Positions 28,101 through 36,174 of a stretch of DNA of 64,000 nucleotides are shown one piece after another; within the stretch, counting starts at the first letter, position 1; every line of letters begins with the position of its first letter. The stretch is from Pseudomonadota bacterium (GTDB lineage: Bacteria > Pseudomonadota > Gammaproteobacteria > Burkholderiales > Methylophilaceae): assembly GCA_020053735.1 (NCBI GenBank), contig JAGVMP010000013.1:1-64000 (forward strand), given 5' to 3'. Below the pieces are notes generated by a model. That model saw only the letters and a list, made by a program, of their open reading frames with translations. It ran no database searches and was not told where the DNA came from. A program made the position numbers and the translations under genes.

Positions 28101-29570
28101 ATGACATCACAAACTGTAGCCTTAAAGTATTCTGCATTACTAAAACCTGGTAAAACCTTATTAGCAGGCGCATGGATAGGTGCCGACTCTGGCGAAATAA
28201 TACAGGTCACCAACCCTGCTAATGGATTAGTGGTAGGCGAAGTACCTCGCATGGGCAAAGCAGAAACAGCGCGTGCCATTGTAGCTAGTGCGGCTGCTCA
28301 GAAACAATGGAAAACACTGACTGCCAGTGCGCGTAGCATTATTTTAAAACGCTGGTTCGATTTAATTAAATTGCATGCGGAAGATTTAGCACAAATTTTA
28401 ACGGCCGAGCAGGGTAAACCGTTGGCCGAAGCACGCGGTGAAGTGAATTATGGTGCCAGTTTTATTGAGTGGTTTGCCGAGGAAGCCAAGCGTGTATATG
28501 GTGAGACCATCCCTAGTCCTACCAATGACCGGCGTTTATTGGTCATTAAGCAGCCGATTGGTGTCACAGCTGCTATTACGCCGTGGAATTTCCCTATTGC
28601 CATGATAACCCGCAAAGCGGCGCCAGCATTGGCTGCAGGCTGTAGCATGATGATTAAACCTGCTGAGCAAACGCCATTGTCGGCGATTGCATTGGCTGTG
28701 CTGGCTGAACAAGCAGGGGTGCCGGCTGGTGTGCTACAAGTCATTACAGGTAAAGCGCGCGAAATTGGCGCAGTGCTGTGTGAAAGTCCTATTGTCACTA
28801 AGCTTTCATTCACAGGCTCGACCGAAGTTGGTCGCATTTTAATGCGCCAATGTGCCGATACCATCAAAAAATTATCGCTAGAGCTTGGCGGTAATGCACC
28901 GTTTATTGTGTTTGACGATGCCGATTTAGACGCCGCAGTAGAAGGCGCCATGATTAGCAAGTTCCGTAATGCGGGACAAACTTGCGTATGTGCCAACAGA
29001 CTATTTGTACAAGATGGTGTATTTGATGCATTTGCTGCAAAGCTTGCGGAGAAAGTAAGTGCGCTTAAGGTGGGTGCGGGCACAGCGGATGGCGTGACCC
29101 AAGGTCCATTAATTGATATGGCGGCGATTGAAAAAATAGAAAGTCATGTGGCCGATGCTGTTAAAAAAGGTGCAGCTTTGTTATCTGGTGGAAAACGTCA
29201 TGCGCTCGGTGGTACATATTATGAACCAACGGTGCTTGCTGGAGTGACCTCTGATTCGTTGATATTTAGCGAAGAAACCTTTGGCCCAATCGCACCATTG
29301 TTTCGCTTTAAAACCGATGACGAAGTGATTGAGCTGGCAAACCGCACTGAATTTGGTTTAGCATCTTATTTTTACAGTCGCGATATTGGCCGTATTTGGA
29401 AAGTAGCAGAAGCCTTGGAGTACGGCATGGTGGGGGTAAATACCGGCATGATATCTAACGAAGTAGCGCCGTTTGGCGGTGTGAAACAATCCGGCTTAGG
29501 TCGCGAAGGCTCGCATCATGGAATAGACGAATACTTAGAAATAAAATATATCGCCATGGCTGGGCTCTGA
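28101..29570 (+). CDS. gabD: Succinate-semialdehyde dehydrogenase
   Basis: A 489-residue aldehyde dehydrogenase of the GabD class. It shows TAAITPWNFPIAMITRKAAP, LSFTGSTEVGRILM, LELGGNAPFIVF and the catalytic cysteine in NAGQTCVCANRLFVQ. The VC-pair around the cysteine is usual in NADP-dependent GabD. It oxidises succinate semialdehyde to succinate, the last step of GABA breakdown. I chose the ATG at 28101 over the TTG just before it; the ribosome site is weak. It closes the run starting at puuD; a MITE-like element follows. Confidence 0.92.
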   Translation: MTSQTVALKYSALLKPGKTLLAGAWIGADSGEIIQVTNPANGLVVGEVPRMGKAETARAIVASAAAQKQWKTLTASARSIILKRWFDLIKLHAEDLAQILTAEQGKPLAEARGEVNYGASFIEWFAEEAKRVYGETIPSPTNDRRLLVIKQPIGVTAAITPWNFPIAMITRKAAPALAAGCSMMIKPAEQTPLSAIALAVLAEQAGVPAGVLQVITGKAREIGAVLCESPIVTKLSFTGSTEVGRILMRQCADTIKKLSLELGGNAPFIVFDDADLDAAVEGAMISKFRNAGQTCVCANRLFVQDGVFDAFAAKLAEKVSALKVGAGTADGVTQGPLIDMAAIEKIESHVADAVKKGAALLSGGKRHALGGTYYEPTVLAGVTSDSLIFSEETFGPIAPLFRFKTDDEVIELANRTEFGLASYFYSRDIGRIWKVAEALEYGMVGVNTGMISNEVAPFGGVKQSGLGREGSHHGIDEYLEIKYIAMAGL

Positions 29571-29604
29571 GCGATGTTACTAAATATAGAAATATTAGTA
29601 ATTT

Positions 29605-29746
29605 CGTCATTCCCGCGCAGGCGGGAATCCAGTTGAGGTGCAATTTAATCAAAGTGGGTTTGATGCAAAAAATGCATTAGTGTGGTTTAAAAGTATTATG
29701 CTGAAAGTGTTGCTCGTCTAGATTCTCGCCTGCGCGGGAATGACGA
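29605..29746. repeat. MITE-like element with inverted termini
   Basis: A 142-bp element. The left arm is CGTCATTCCCGCGCAGGCGG and onward; the right arm is its near-perfect reverse complement, ending GAATGACG at 29744. The interior shares AAAGTGGGTTT with the copy at 56651. It sits between gabD and the puuC-like gene. The arms can fold into hairpins. Confidence 0.85.
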
Positions 29747-29786
29747 TATTCGAAAGCTGAAATTATATTTTGCAAAGCTATAGATC

Positions 29787-31280
29787 ATGATAGATATACA
29801 AATTGATTGGCATCAGCGCGCTAAAACCTTAAAAATTGATGGCCGCGCAGTCATCAACGGCAAGCGCATGAGTGCAGCAGATAAAGCAACTTTTGAATGC
29901 TTTTCACCGATTGATAGCCGCAAACTAACGGATGTGGCCAGTTGCAAATCTGCCGATGTGGATTTGGCCGTTGTTGCAGCCCGCGCTGCCTTTAACGACA
30001 GGCGTTGGGCAGGTCTGCCGCCAAAAGAACGCAAGCAAACCATGATTAAATTTGCCGATTTAATTATTGCAAATCGCGAAGAGCTGGCGCTTTTAGAGAC
30101 ACTGGATATGGGCAAACCGATTACTGCCAGCCTAAATGTAGACGTCAGTTCTGCCGCCAATACCATCCGCTGGTTTGGTGAAGCCATTGATAAAGTGTAT
30201 GACGAAATTGCGCCCACAGCTGACCACACGTTGGCGATGATTACGCGCGAACCCATAGGCGTAGTGGGGGCGATTGTGCCGTGGAATTATCCAATCGCCA
30301 TGGCTGCCTGGAAAATAGCCCCAGCACTAGCGTCAGGTAATAGCGTGGTACTAAAACCTTCCGAAAAATCACCTTTGACGGCGCTTAGATTAGGCGATTT
30401 AGCATTACAGGCTGGCATTCCAGCAGGCGTGTTGAATGTATTACCAGGTTTCGGTCAAGAGGCAGGCTCACCATTAGCGCTGCATATGGATGTCGACTGC
30501 ATTGCGTTTACTGGCTCAACCGCAGTCGGTAAAAAAATACAAATCATGGCTGGGCAAAGCAATTTAAAACGTGCGTGGTGTGAGCTGGGTGGCAAATCAC
30601 CGAATATTGTATTTGCTGATTGCAAAGATGTGGATCGCGCTGCAGAAGCATCTGCGGGCTCAATTTTTTATAATCAGGGTGAAAGTTGCAATGCACCATC
30701 CAGATTATTGGTTGAGCGTTCGATTAAAGACAAACTAGTTAAGAAAATATTGGCCGAGCTTAAAAATTATCAGCCTGGCGACCCACTAGACGCCAACACC
30801 ACGATGGGCGCGATGGTGGATTGTGGCCAAATGGAAAGTGTGCTCAAATACATCGAATCAGGCAAGCTGGAAGGCGCATCCCTATTGGCTGGTGGAGCAC
30901 AGGTAAAAGCTGAATCTGGCGGCTTTTATATTAGCCCAACCGTATTCGATAACGTGACCAATCGCATGAAGATTGCGGCTGAAGAGATTTTCGGGCCGGT
31001 GCTTTCAATCATCACTTTCGACACGGTAGACGAAGCCATCAACATAGCTAATGACACAGAGTATGGTCTGGCTGCGGCAGTGTGGACGCAAGATATTAGC
31101 AAGGCGCATATGGTGGCCAAGCGTTTACGCGCAGGCACGGTGCATGTCAATAGTTACGATGAAGACGACATTACGGTGCCGTTTGGCGGCTATAAACAAA
31201 GCGGTAACGGGCGTGATAAATCGCTGCACGCGCTTGAGAAATATACAGAATTAAAGACGACTTGGATTCGGTTGACTTAA
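29787..31280 (+). CDS. puuC: Aldehyde dehydrogenase, PuuC-like
   Basis: A 497-residue NAD(P)-dependent aldehyde dehydrogenase. VGAIVPWNYPIAMAAWKIAP, CIAFTGSTAVGKKIQ, CELGGKSPNIVFAD and the catalytic cysteine in YNQGESCNAPSRLLVE are the PuuC pattern; the protein starts with the DWHQRAKTLKIDGRAVING-like region of this class. PuuC oxidises gamma-glutamylaminobutyraldehyde to gamma-glutamyl-GABA, so it would act between PuuB and PuuD. It stands between two MITE-like elements and probably has its own promoter or is read through from gabD. Confidence 0.87.
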   Translation: MIDIQIDWHQRAKTLKIDGRAVINGKRMSAADKATFECFSPIDSRKLTDVASCKSADVDLAVVAARAAFNDRRWAGLPPKERKQTMIKFADLIIANREELALLETLDMGKPITASLNVDVSSAANTIRWFGEAIDKVYDEIAPTADHTLAMITREPIGVVGAIVPWNYPIAMAAWKIAPALASGNSVVLKPSEKSPLTALRLGDLALQAGIPAGVLNVLPGFGQEAGSPLALHMDVDCIAFTGSTAVGKKIQIMAGQSNLKRAWCELGGKSPNIVFADCKDVDRAAEASAGSIFYNQGESCNAPSRLLVERSIKDKLVKKILAELKNYQPGDPLDANTTMGAMVDCGQMESVLKYIESGKLEGASLLAGGAQVKAESGGFYISPTVFDNVTNRMKIAAEEIFGPVLSIITFDTVDEAINIANDTEYGLAAAVWTQDISKAHMVAKRLRAGTVHVNSYDEDDITVPFGGYKQSGNGRDKSLHALEKYTELKTTWIRLT

Positions 31281-31289
31281 ATCATTGCA

Positions 31290-31410
31290 ACTCCGTCATT
31301 CCCGCGTAGGCGGGAATCTAGGCGGGGATGATGCTTAGAGTGATATCAAAAATCTACATTCGTTGTTCTGATGGTTGTCTAGATTCCCGCCTACGCGGGA
31401 ATGACGGAGT
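31290..31410. repeat. MITE-like element with perfect 32-bp inverted termini
   Basis: The left arm (31290-31321) and right arm (31379-31410) are exact reverse complements over 32 bp; each arm also holds the inner palindrome CCCGCGTAGGCGGG. The 57-bp interior shows no gene. The right arm ends 17 bp before the gabT start, so the element contributes to the gabT leader. Confidence 0.92.
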
Positions 31411-31427
31411 ATTATGAGGTGAGAAAT

Positions 31428-32720
31428 ATGAATAAATTAACCGAAAATTTAGTCACTAATAGTGATTTACACAACCGTCGTCTTGCCGCCACCCCGCGCG
31501 GCATAGGTGTGATGGCGAATTTTTTTATTGATAAAGCGCTTAATTCTGAGGTGTGGGATGTTGAAGGCAATCGCTATATTGATTTTGGCGGCGGCATTGC
31601 GGTGCTCAATACTGGCCATCGCCACCCAAAAATCATGGCTGCGATTCAGGCACAGCTGGAGCGTTTTACCCACACTTGCTATCAAGTATTGCCTTACGAA
31701 AGTTATGTCACGCTGGCCGAACGGATTAATCAACTCACGCCTGGCAAGCATGCCAAAAAAACCTGTTTTTTTAGCAGCGGTGCAGAAGCAGCAGAAAATG
31801 CAGTCAAAATTGCGCGAGCTTCCACAGGCCGCCCAGGCATTATTGCGTTCTCAGGTGGGTTTCATGGCCGCACGCTCATGGCTTGTGCGCTGACAGGAAA
31901 AGTAGTGCCCTATAAAGTAGGTTTTGGGCCTTTTCCTGCCGATGTGTATCATATTCCATTCCCGATGGCTGTGCATGGCGTGACGGTAGAAGATTCGATA
32001 GACGCGCTACATGCATTATTTAAAGCGGATGTAGACCCTAAACGTATTGCCGCGATGATGATAGAACCAGTACAAGGCGAGGGTGGTTTTTATGTTGCGC
32101 CGCCAGAGTTGATGACAGCTTTGCGTAAAGAATGCGATGAACATGGCATTTTGCTGGTGATGGATGAAGTGCAAACAGGCTTTGGCCGTACTGGTAAATT
32201 ATTTGCCAGCGAGCACTATGATGTGATTCCAGACATGATGGTGATGGCAAAAAGCTTAGCCGGTGGCATGACGTTGTCTGCCGTGTGCGGCAAAGCTGAA
32301 ACCATGGATGGACCAGCGCCGGGTGGTTTAGGCGGCACCTATGCAGGTAATCCGCTGGCGATAGCGGCGGCACATGCAGTGTTAGATGTGATGGAAGAAG
32401 AGCAGTTAGTTGCGCGGGCTAATGTGTTGGGCGAAAAACTGACTAAACGTTTAAAAGCTGCACAAAAAAATGTGCCGAGTTTAAAAGAAATTCGCGGATT
32501 AGGCTCGATGATTGCCGCAGAATTTTTTGACCCAAAAACGGGTGAGCCTTCTACCGATGCCATGAAACGCGTGCAAGCGGCTGCACTTGAAGACGGCTTG
32601 ATTTTATTAAGCTGTGGCGTATATGTAAACGCATTGCGCTTTTTATATCCTCTGACCATTCAAGATAATGTATTCGACGAAGCATTAGATATTTTAGACC
32701 GCGCACTATTAAAAGCTTAA
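31428..32720 (+). CDS. gabT: 4-aminobutyrate aminotransferase
   Basis: A 430-residue class III aminotransferase. LAATPRGIGVMANFFIDKA, TCFFSSGAEAAENAVKIAR, LVMDEVQTGFGRTGKLFA and the PLP lysine in VMAKSLAGGMTLSA identify GabT. It converts GABA and 2-oxoglutarate to succinate semialdehyde and glutamate, feeding GabD. I chose the ATG at 31428, preceded by GAGGTGAG; an ATG at 31401 lies inside the repeat arm and is unlikely to be used. Confidence 0.93.
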   Translation: MNKLTENLVTNSDLHNRRLAATPRGIGVMANFFIDKALNSEVWDVEGNRYIDFGGGIAVLNTGHRHPKIMAAIQAQLERFTHTCYQVLPYESYVTLAERINQLTPGKHAKKTCFFSSGAEAAENAVKIARASTGRPGIIAFSGGFHGRTLMACALTGKVVPYKVGFGPFPADVYHIPFPMAVHGVTVEDSIDALHALFKADVDPKRIAAMMIEPVQGEGGFYVAPPELMTALRKECDEHGILLVMDEVQTGFGRTGKLFASEHYDVIPDMMVMAKSLAGGMTLSAVCGKAETMDGPAPGGLGGTYAGNPLAIAAAHAVLDVMEEEQLVARANVLGEKLTKRLKAAQKNVPSLKEIRGLGSMIAAEFFDPKTGEPSTDAMKRVQAAALEDGLILLSCGVYVNALRFLYPLTIQDNVFDEALDILDRALLKA

Positions 32721-32756
32721 AAAACTTAATTTTCGTCGCTATGCTTTGTTGCCAAC

Positions 32757-32804
32757 AAAAAATTACGCCTTACATAATAAAACATATGTGCGTTGTAATT
32801 TTTT
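32757..32804 (+). terminator. Possible terminator after gabT
   Basis: AAAAAATTAC (32757-32766) and GTAATTTTTT (32795-32804) are perfect inverted arms around a 28-nt loop. The long loop makes it a weak terminator, but the 3' T-run and its place behind gabT fit. Confidence 0.4.
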
Positions 32805-32843
32805 CGTGGCGCCTCGCCTAGCTTAGAAACTTAAATTTTTTAG

Positions 32844-34217
32844 ATGGTTAAAAATATGGACGATACTATTTCAAGCACAAAAACCGAAACTGTGGAGCAA
32901 GCTAAAGCGCGCATGCAAGCGGCTGGCGTGCACACCATTATTGCCCAGTTTGTTGATATTTTCGGAGCAGCCAAAGGCAAATATATTCCAGTAGCGCATT
33001 TGGAAGATGTTCTAGGAGCGGGCGCAGGTTTTGCAGGGCCTTCCATTTGGGGAACGGGACTTCCTAGAAACGGCGCGCGCTCTGAGTTTTATGGTCAAGG
33101 TGATATTAAAACGTTACAGGCATTGCCTTGGATGCCAGGCTATGCGCGTATTGTATGCAGTGGTTTGGTGGATGGCAAACCATTCGCTGGCTGCTCGCGA
33201 CGCGTTTTACTCAAACAAATCGAACGGCTCACAAAACTAGGGTTAACACTGAATGTGGGGATTGAGCCTGAGTTTTTCCTGGTTAATACAGACGAACATG
33301 GTCGTCCAATCGCCTGTGCAAAAGACGACCAAGATAAACCTTCGTATGATTTAAAAGCGCTGGCACGCGTGCGAGATGTGCTGCGTAAGATGGAAACAGG
33401 CCTAACCGCTTGTGGCTTAGATGTGTTTCAAATTGATCATGAAGACGCCAGTGGCCAATATGAGTTGAATTATCACTATAGCGATGCGTTAAAAGCGGCT
33501 GATAATTTTGTGCTATTTAAAATGGCGGCCAGCCACATTGCGGAAGAGGCGGGTTTAACATTTAGTTTAATGCCCAAACCGTTTGCTGATCGCCCTGGCA
33601 GTGGCTTGCACCTGCATTTGTCGCTGACTGACGTGAACGGGCAAGCGGTGATGGCGGACAAAGCAGATTCGCACGGCTTATCAAAAACGGGTCGTGCTTG
33701 CATTGCTGGTTTGCTGGCGCATAGCGCGGCGCTTGCCGCGTTTCATGCTCCCAGTGTCAATTCGTATAAGCGCCTAGTGATTGGTAAATCACTTTCTGGT
33801 ACCACCTGGGCGCCTGCGCATATTGCTTGGGGCTACAATAATCGAACTACTGTTTTGAGAGTTGTAGCGGGGCGTATTGAATTTAGGTTAACTGATGGTA
33901 GCAGCAATATCTACGTTGCACTGGCTTCTACCATTGCGGCGATGTTGGAAGGCGTAGAGCAAAACCTAGTAGCGCCGATGCCGATTGATGAAGATATTTA
34001 TGAGTGGGATGACACGCAATTTAAGCGCCATCGCGTAAAAACATTGCCGCAAACTTTGGGGGAAGCACTTGCCGCGTTGGCGGCAGATAGCAAAATCACC
34101 AAAGCGCTAGGCGATGAATACGTGGCAGAATATTTGGCTACCAAATCGGCTGAGTGGATTGAATATTGCCGCTCAGTCAGCGACTGGGAGTACAAACGCT
34201 ATCTAACTTGGCCGTAA
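32844..34217 (+). CDS. glnT: Type III glutamate-ammonia ligase family (GlnT/GmaS-like)
   Basis: A 457-residue glutamine-synthetase-fold ligase. TIIAQFVDIFGAAKGKYIP, VGIEPEFFLV, ASGQYELNYHYSDAL, RPGSGLHLHLSL and VIGKSLSGTTWAPAHIAWG are visible. This matches the GlnT group of methylotrophs, which also contains gamma-glutamylmethylamide synthetase. Ammonia, methylamine or another amine are all possible acceptors. It differs clearly from PuuA at 20891. The N-methylglutamate dehydrogenase genes that usually accompany GmaS are absent from the window. A start at 32856 is an alternative. Confidence 0.8.
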   Translation: MVKNMDDTISSTKTETVEQAKARMQAAGVHTIIAQFVDIFGAAKGKYIPVAHLEDVLGAGAGFAGPSIWGTGLPRNGARSEFYGQGDIKTLQALPWMPGYARIVCSGLVDGKPFAGCSRRVLLKQIERLTKLGLTLNVGIEPEFFLVNTDEHGRPIACAKDDQDKPSYDLKALARVRDVLRKMETGLTACGLDVFQIDHEDASGQYELNYHYSDALKAADNFVLFKMAASHIAEEAGLTFSLMPKPFADRPGSGLHLHLSLTDVNGQAVMADKADSHGLSKTGRACIAGLLAHSAALAAFHAPSVNSYKRLVIGKSLSGTTWAPAHIAWGYNNRTTVLRVVAGRIEFRLTDGSSNIYVALASTIAAMLEGVEQNLVAPMPIDEDIYEWDDTQFKRHRVKTLPQTLGEALAALAADSKITKALGDEYVAEYLATKSAEWIEYCRSVSDWEYKRYLTWP

Positions 34218-34401
34218 AAGTGTTCAAATAATGCTGGCCTGCAACCCGCATGGCCATATATAAATACAGGCGCCTCTCAGATCATGTCTTATGGATTGTT
34301 TTTAATACTAAATTAACTATTAAATTGCAGTTACAGAGCAATTCTGTAGTAATTTATATGAAAAGTTATATAACATACTAATATCAAATGTAATTTTACT
34401 A

Positions 34402-34429
34402 TTCACTGCCCATAAGATTGGGATAGAAT
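34402..34429 (+). promoter_or_regulatory. Candidate sigma-70 promoter of the two-partner secretion operon
   Basis: TTCACT (34402-34407) and TAGAAT (34424-34429) are 16 bp apart in an AT-rich region. The -10 box is only seven bases before the annotated ATG at 34437, so either the transcript is leaderless or translation begins at 34482 or 34488. Confidence 0.3.
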
Positions 34430-34436
34430 AGCGCCT

Positions 34437-36161
34437 ATGCAATTTAGGTTAAACTGTTCCAAAAAGTCGCCATGCGTTTTAATGACGATGGTTAGTCAGC
34501 TTTTCGCTTCTCTCGCCTTCGCGGCACCTAATCTGCCCGACCCTGCTAATATCCCGCGCCTCGAAACGCAGCCTAGCCCGCCAGTTGTTACTAGTCCAAC
34601 TATCGAGAAAAAAGACAGTGAAACTTACCCCCGTTCGTTGCAAAGCCAGTCAGATACTCAGGTGACGATTCGCAACCTTAAATTTATTGGCAATAAAAAT
34701 GTGAGTGATGAACAATTGTCATCATTGCTGGCTGAATACCTAGATAAATCAATTGGAATCAAAGAGTTAAACCAAATGACTGCAAGTGTGACGCGTTATT
34801 ATCGTCAGCAGGGTTTTATGTTGGCAGAGGCGTATTTGCCTGAGCAGGACATCGCTCAAAACACCTTGCAAGTCGCGGTGTTAGAAGGTTATCTGGGTGA
34901 GTTAAAACTGCAAACAAAAGGTACATTGGACGAAGACTTTCTAAGTAAAATGGCTTCGAATGATTTAGCCAGTAATAACGCTATTCGAGAGTCGAATTTA
35001 GTTAGAAACATCACCTTAATTAACTCGCTGCCAGGGGTAAGAGCCATTTCTGAGCTGGCGTCTGGGCAGGAAGTTGGATATAGCGATGTATCTATTGAAG
35101 TTGAGCCGCAGCCGCGTGTGATGGGCTATCTCGCAGCAAACACATACGGCAACCGCTTTACAGGTCGAGAGATGTTAAATGCGGGCATCTATTTGAATAA
35201 TCTTGCAGGGAGAGGTGATAGGCTTGGGCTAAATTTAGAAACCTCAAATGGTGAACGTCAGCGCACCGTGCAGCTAGGTTATCTGATTCCAATATCTGTA
35301 ACTGGGACTATTTTAAACTTAAGTGCCGGTTATTCTGACTATCGTTTAGGCGGAGAGTTTTCTATATTAGGCGCGACTGGTGATAGCTCATATATCAGTG
35401 CGTTTTTGGATCAGCCCGTGCTACGTGCTAGGCAGGGCAATATCACTTCAAGAATCGGGCTTTCTTACAAAGATGTTTCTGACGATGTTTCAGCATTTGC
35501 GTTAGAGAATCATCGCAGTATCAATGCATTAGAGCTGGGTTTATTTGGCGATTGGCGCGATGTGAGCATGAATGGATTTAACCAATTAGGCTTAAATCTG
35601 AAATTTGGAGATGTAAACTTCAAAAACAGTTTAGCGAAATCTTTGGACGCCACCAGTGCCGAAACAGCAGGTAGTTTTTTGAAATACAATTTGTTTGGAT
35701 CCCGCATTCAGCCTTTGTTTTCAGCCTTTAACCTGATTTTGCGAGCTGAGTTTCAGGGAGTAACTAAAAACTTGGATAGCTCAGAAAAACTGGCCATTGG
35801 CGGTATAAATCGTTGGCGCGAATTCGGCGAACTACGCACTTCATCTGACAGAGGTCTAGTTATTGGTGCAGAGTTAAGAAAGACACCTGTACCATTAGTC
35901 GGGTTGGCAAGGTTTTTGCCTGTGTTTAATAGCGTAGCAAGCCCGTACATTTTTTTTGATTACGGTAGGGGCATTGTTAATCACCATGCATTAAGTGATG
36001 ACAATCATGTGTGGTCGTCGCACGTTGGTGCAGGTGTGAATATGCAGTTTGCAAATAGATGGGCACTGGATTTTACCGTGTCACAACAAAAGAGCAAGAT
36101 TGAAGGCGTAGATGCAGAGCGTGAAACAAGAATATGGGGGCAGATTCAAAAGGAGTTTTAG
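34437..36161 (+). CDS. Two-partner secretion transporter, ShlB/FhaC family (TpsB)
   Basis: A 574-residue outer-membrane transporter. A signal peptide ends near ASLAFA, a Pro-rich linker follows (to about 70), one POTRA domain is seen at about 75-152 (IRNLKFIGNKNVSDEQL), and the rest is a 16-stranded barrel ending in QKEF with a terminal phenylalanine. The loop-6 motif, normally VRGF/Y, reads NRWREFGELR near residue 460: the arginine is kept, the glycine is not. It exports the large protein encoded just downstream. Start codon choice is uncertain, as no ribosome site is seen. Confidence 0.88.
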   Translation: MQFRLNCSKKSPCVLMTMVSQLFASLAFAAPNLPDPANIPRLETQPSPPVVTSPTIEKKDSETYPRSLQSQSDTQVTIRNLKFIGNKNVSDEQLSSLLAEYLDKSIGIKELNQMTASVTRYYRQQGFMLAEAYLPEQDIAQNTLQVAVLEGYLGELKLQTKGTLDEDFLSKMASNDLASNNAIRESNLVRNITLINSLPGVRAISELASGQEVGYSDVSIEVEPQPRVMGYLAANTYGNRFTGREMLNAGIYLNNLAGRGDRLGLNLETSNGERQRTVQLGYLIPISVTGTILNLSAGYSDYRLGGEFSILGATGDSSYISAFLDQPVLRARQGNITSRIGLSYKDVSDDVSAFALENHRSINALELGLFGDWRDVSMNGFNQLGLNLKFGDVNFKNSLAKSLDATSAETAGSFLKYNLFGSRIQPLFSAFNLILRAEFQGVTKNLDSSEKLAIGGINRWREFGELRTSSDRGLVIGAELRKTPVPLVGLARFLPVFNSVASPYIFFDYGRGIVNHHALSDDNHVWSSHVGAGVNMQFANRWALDFTVSQQKSKIEGVDAERETRIWGQIQKEF

Positions 36162-36174
36162 AAGAACTGTAGAG

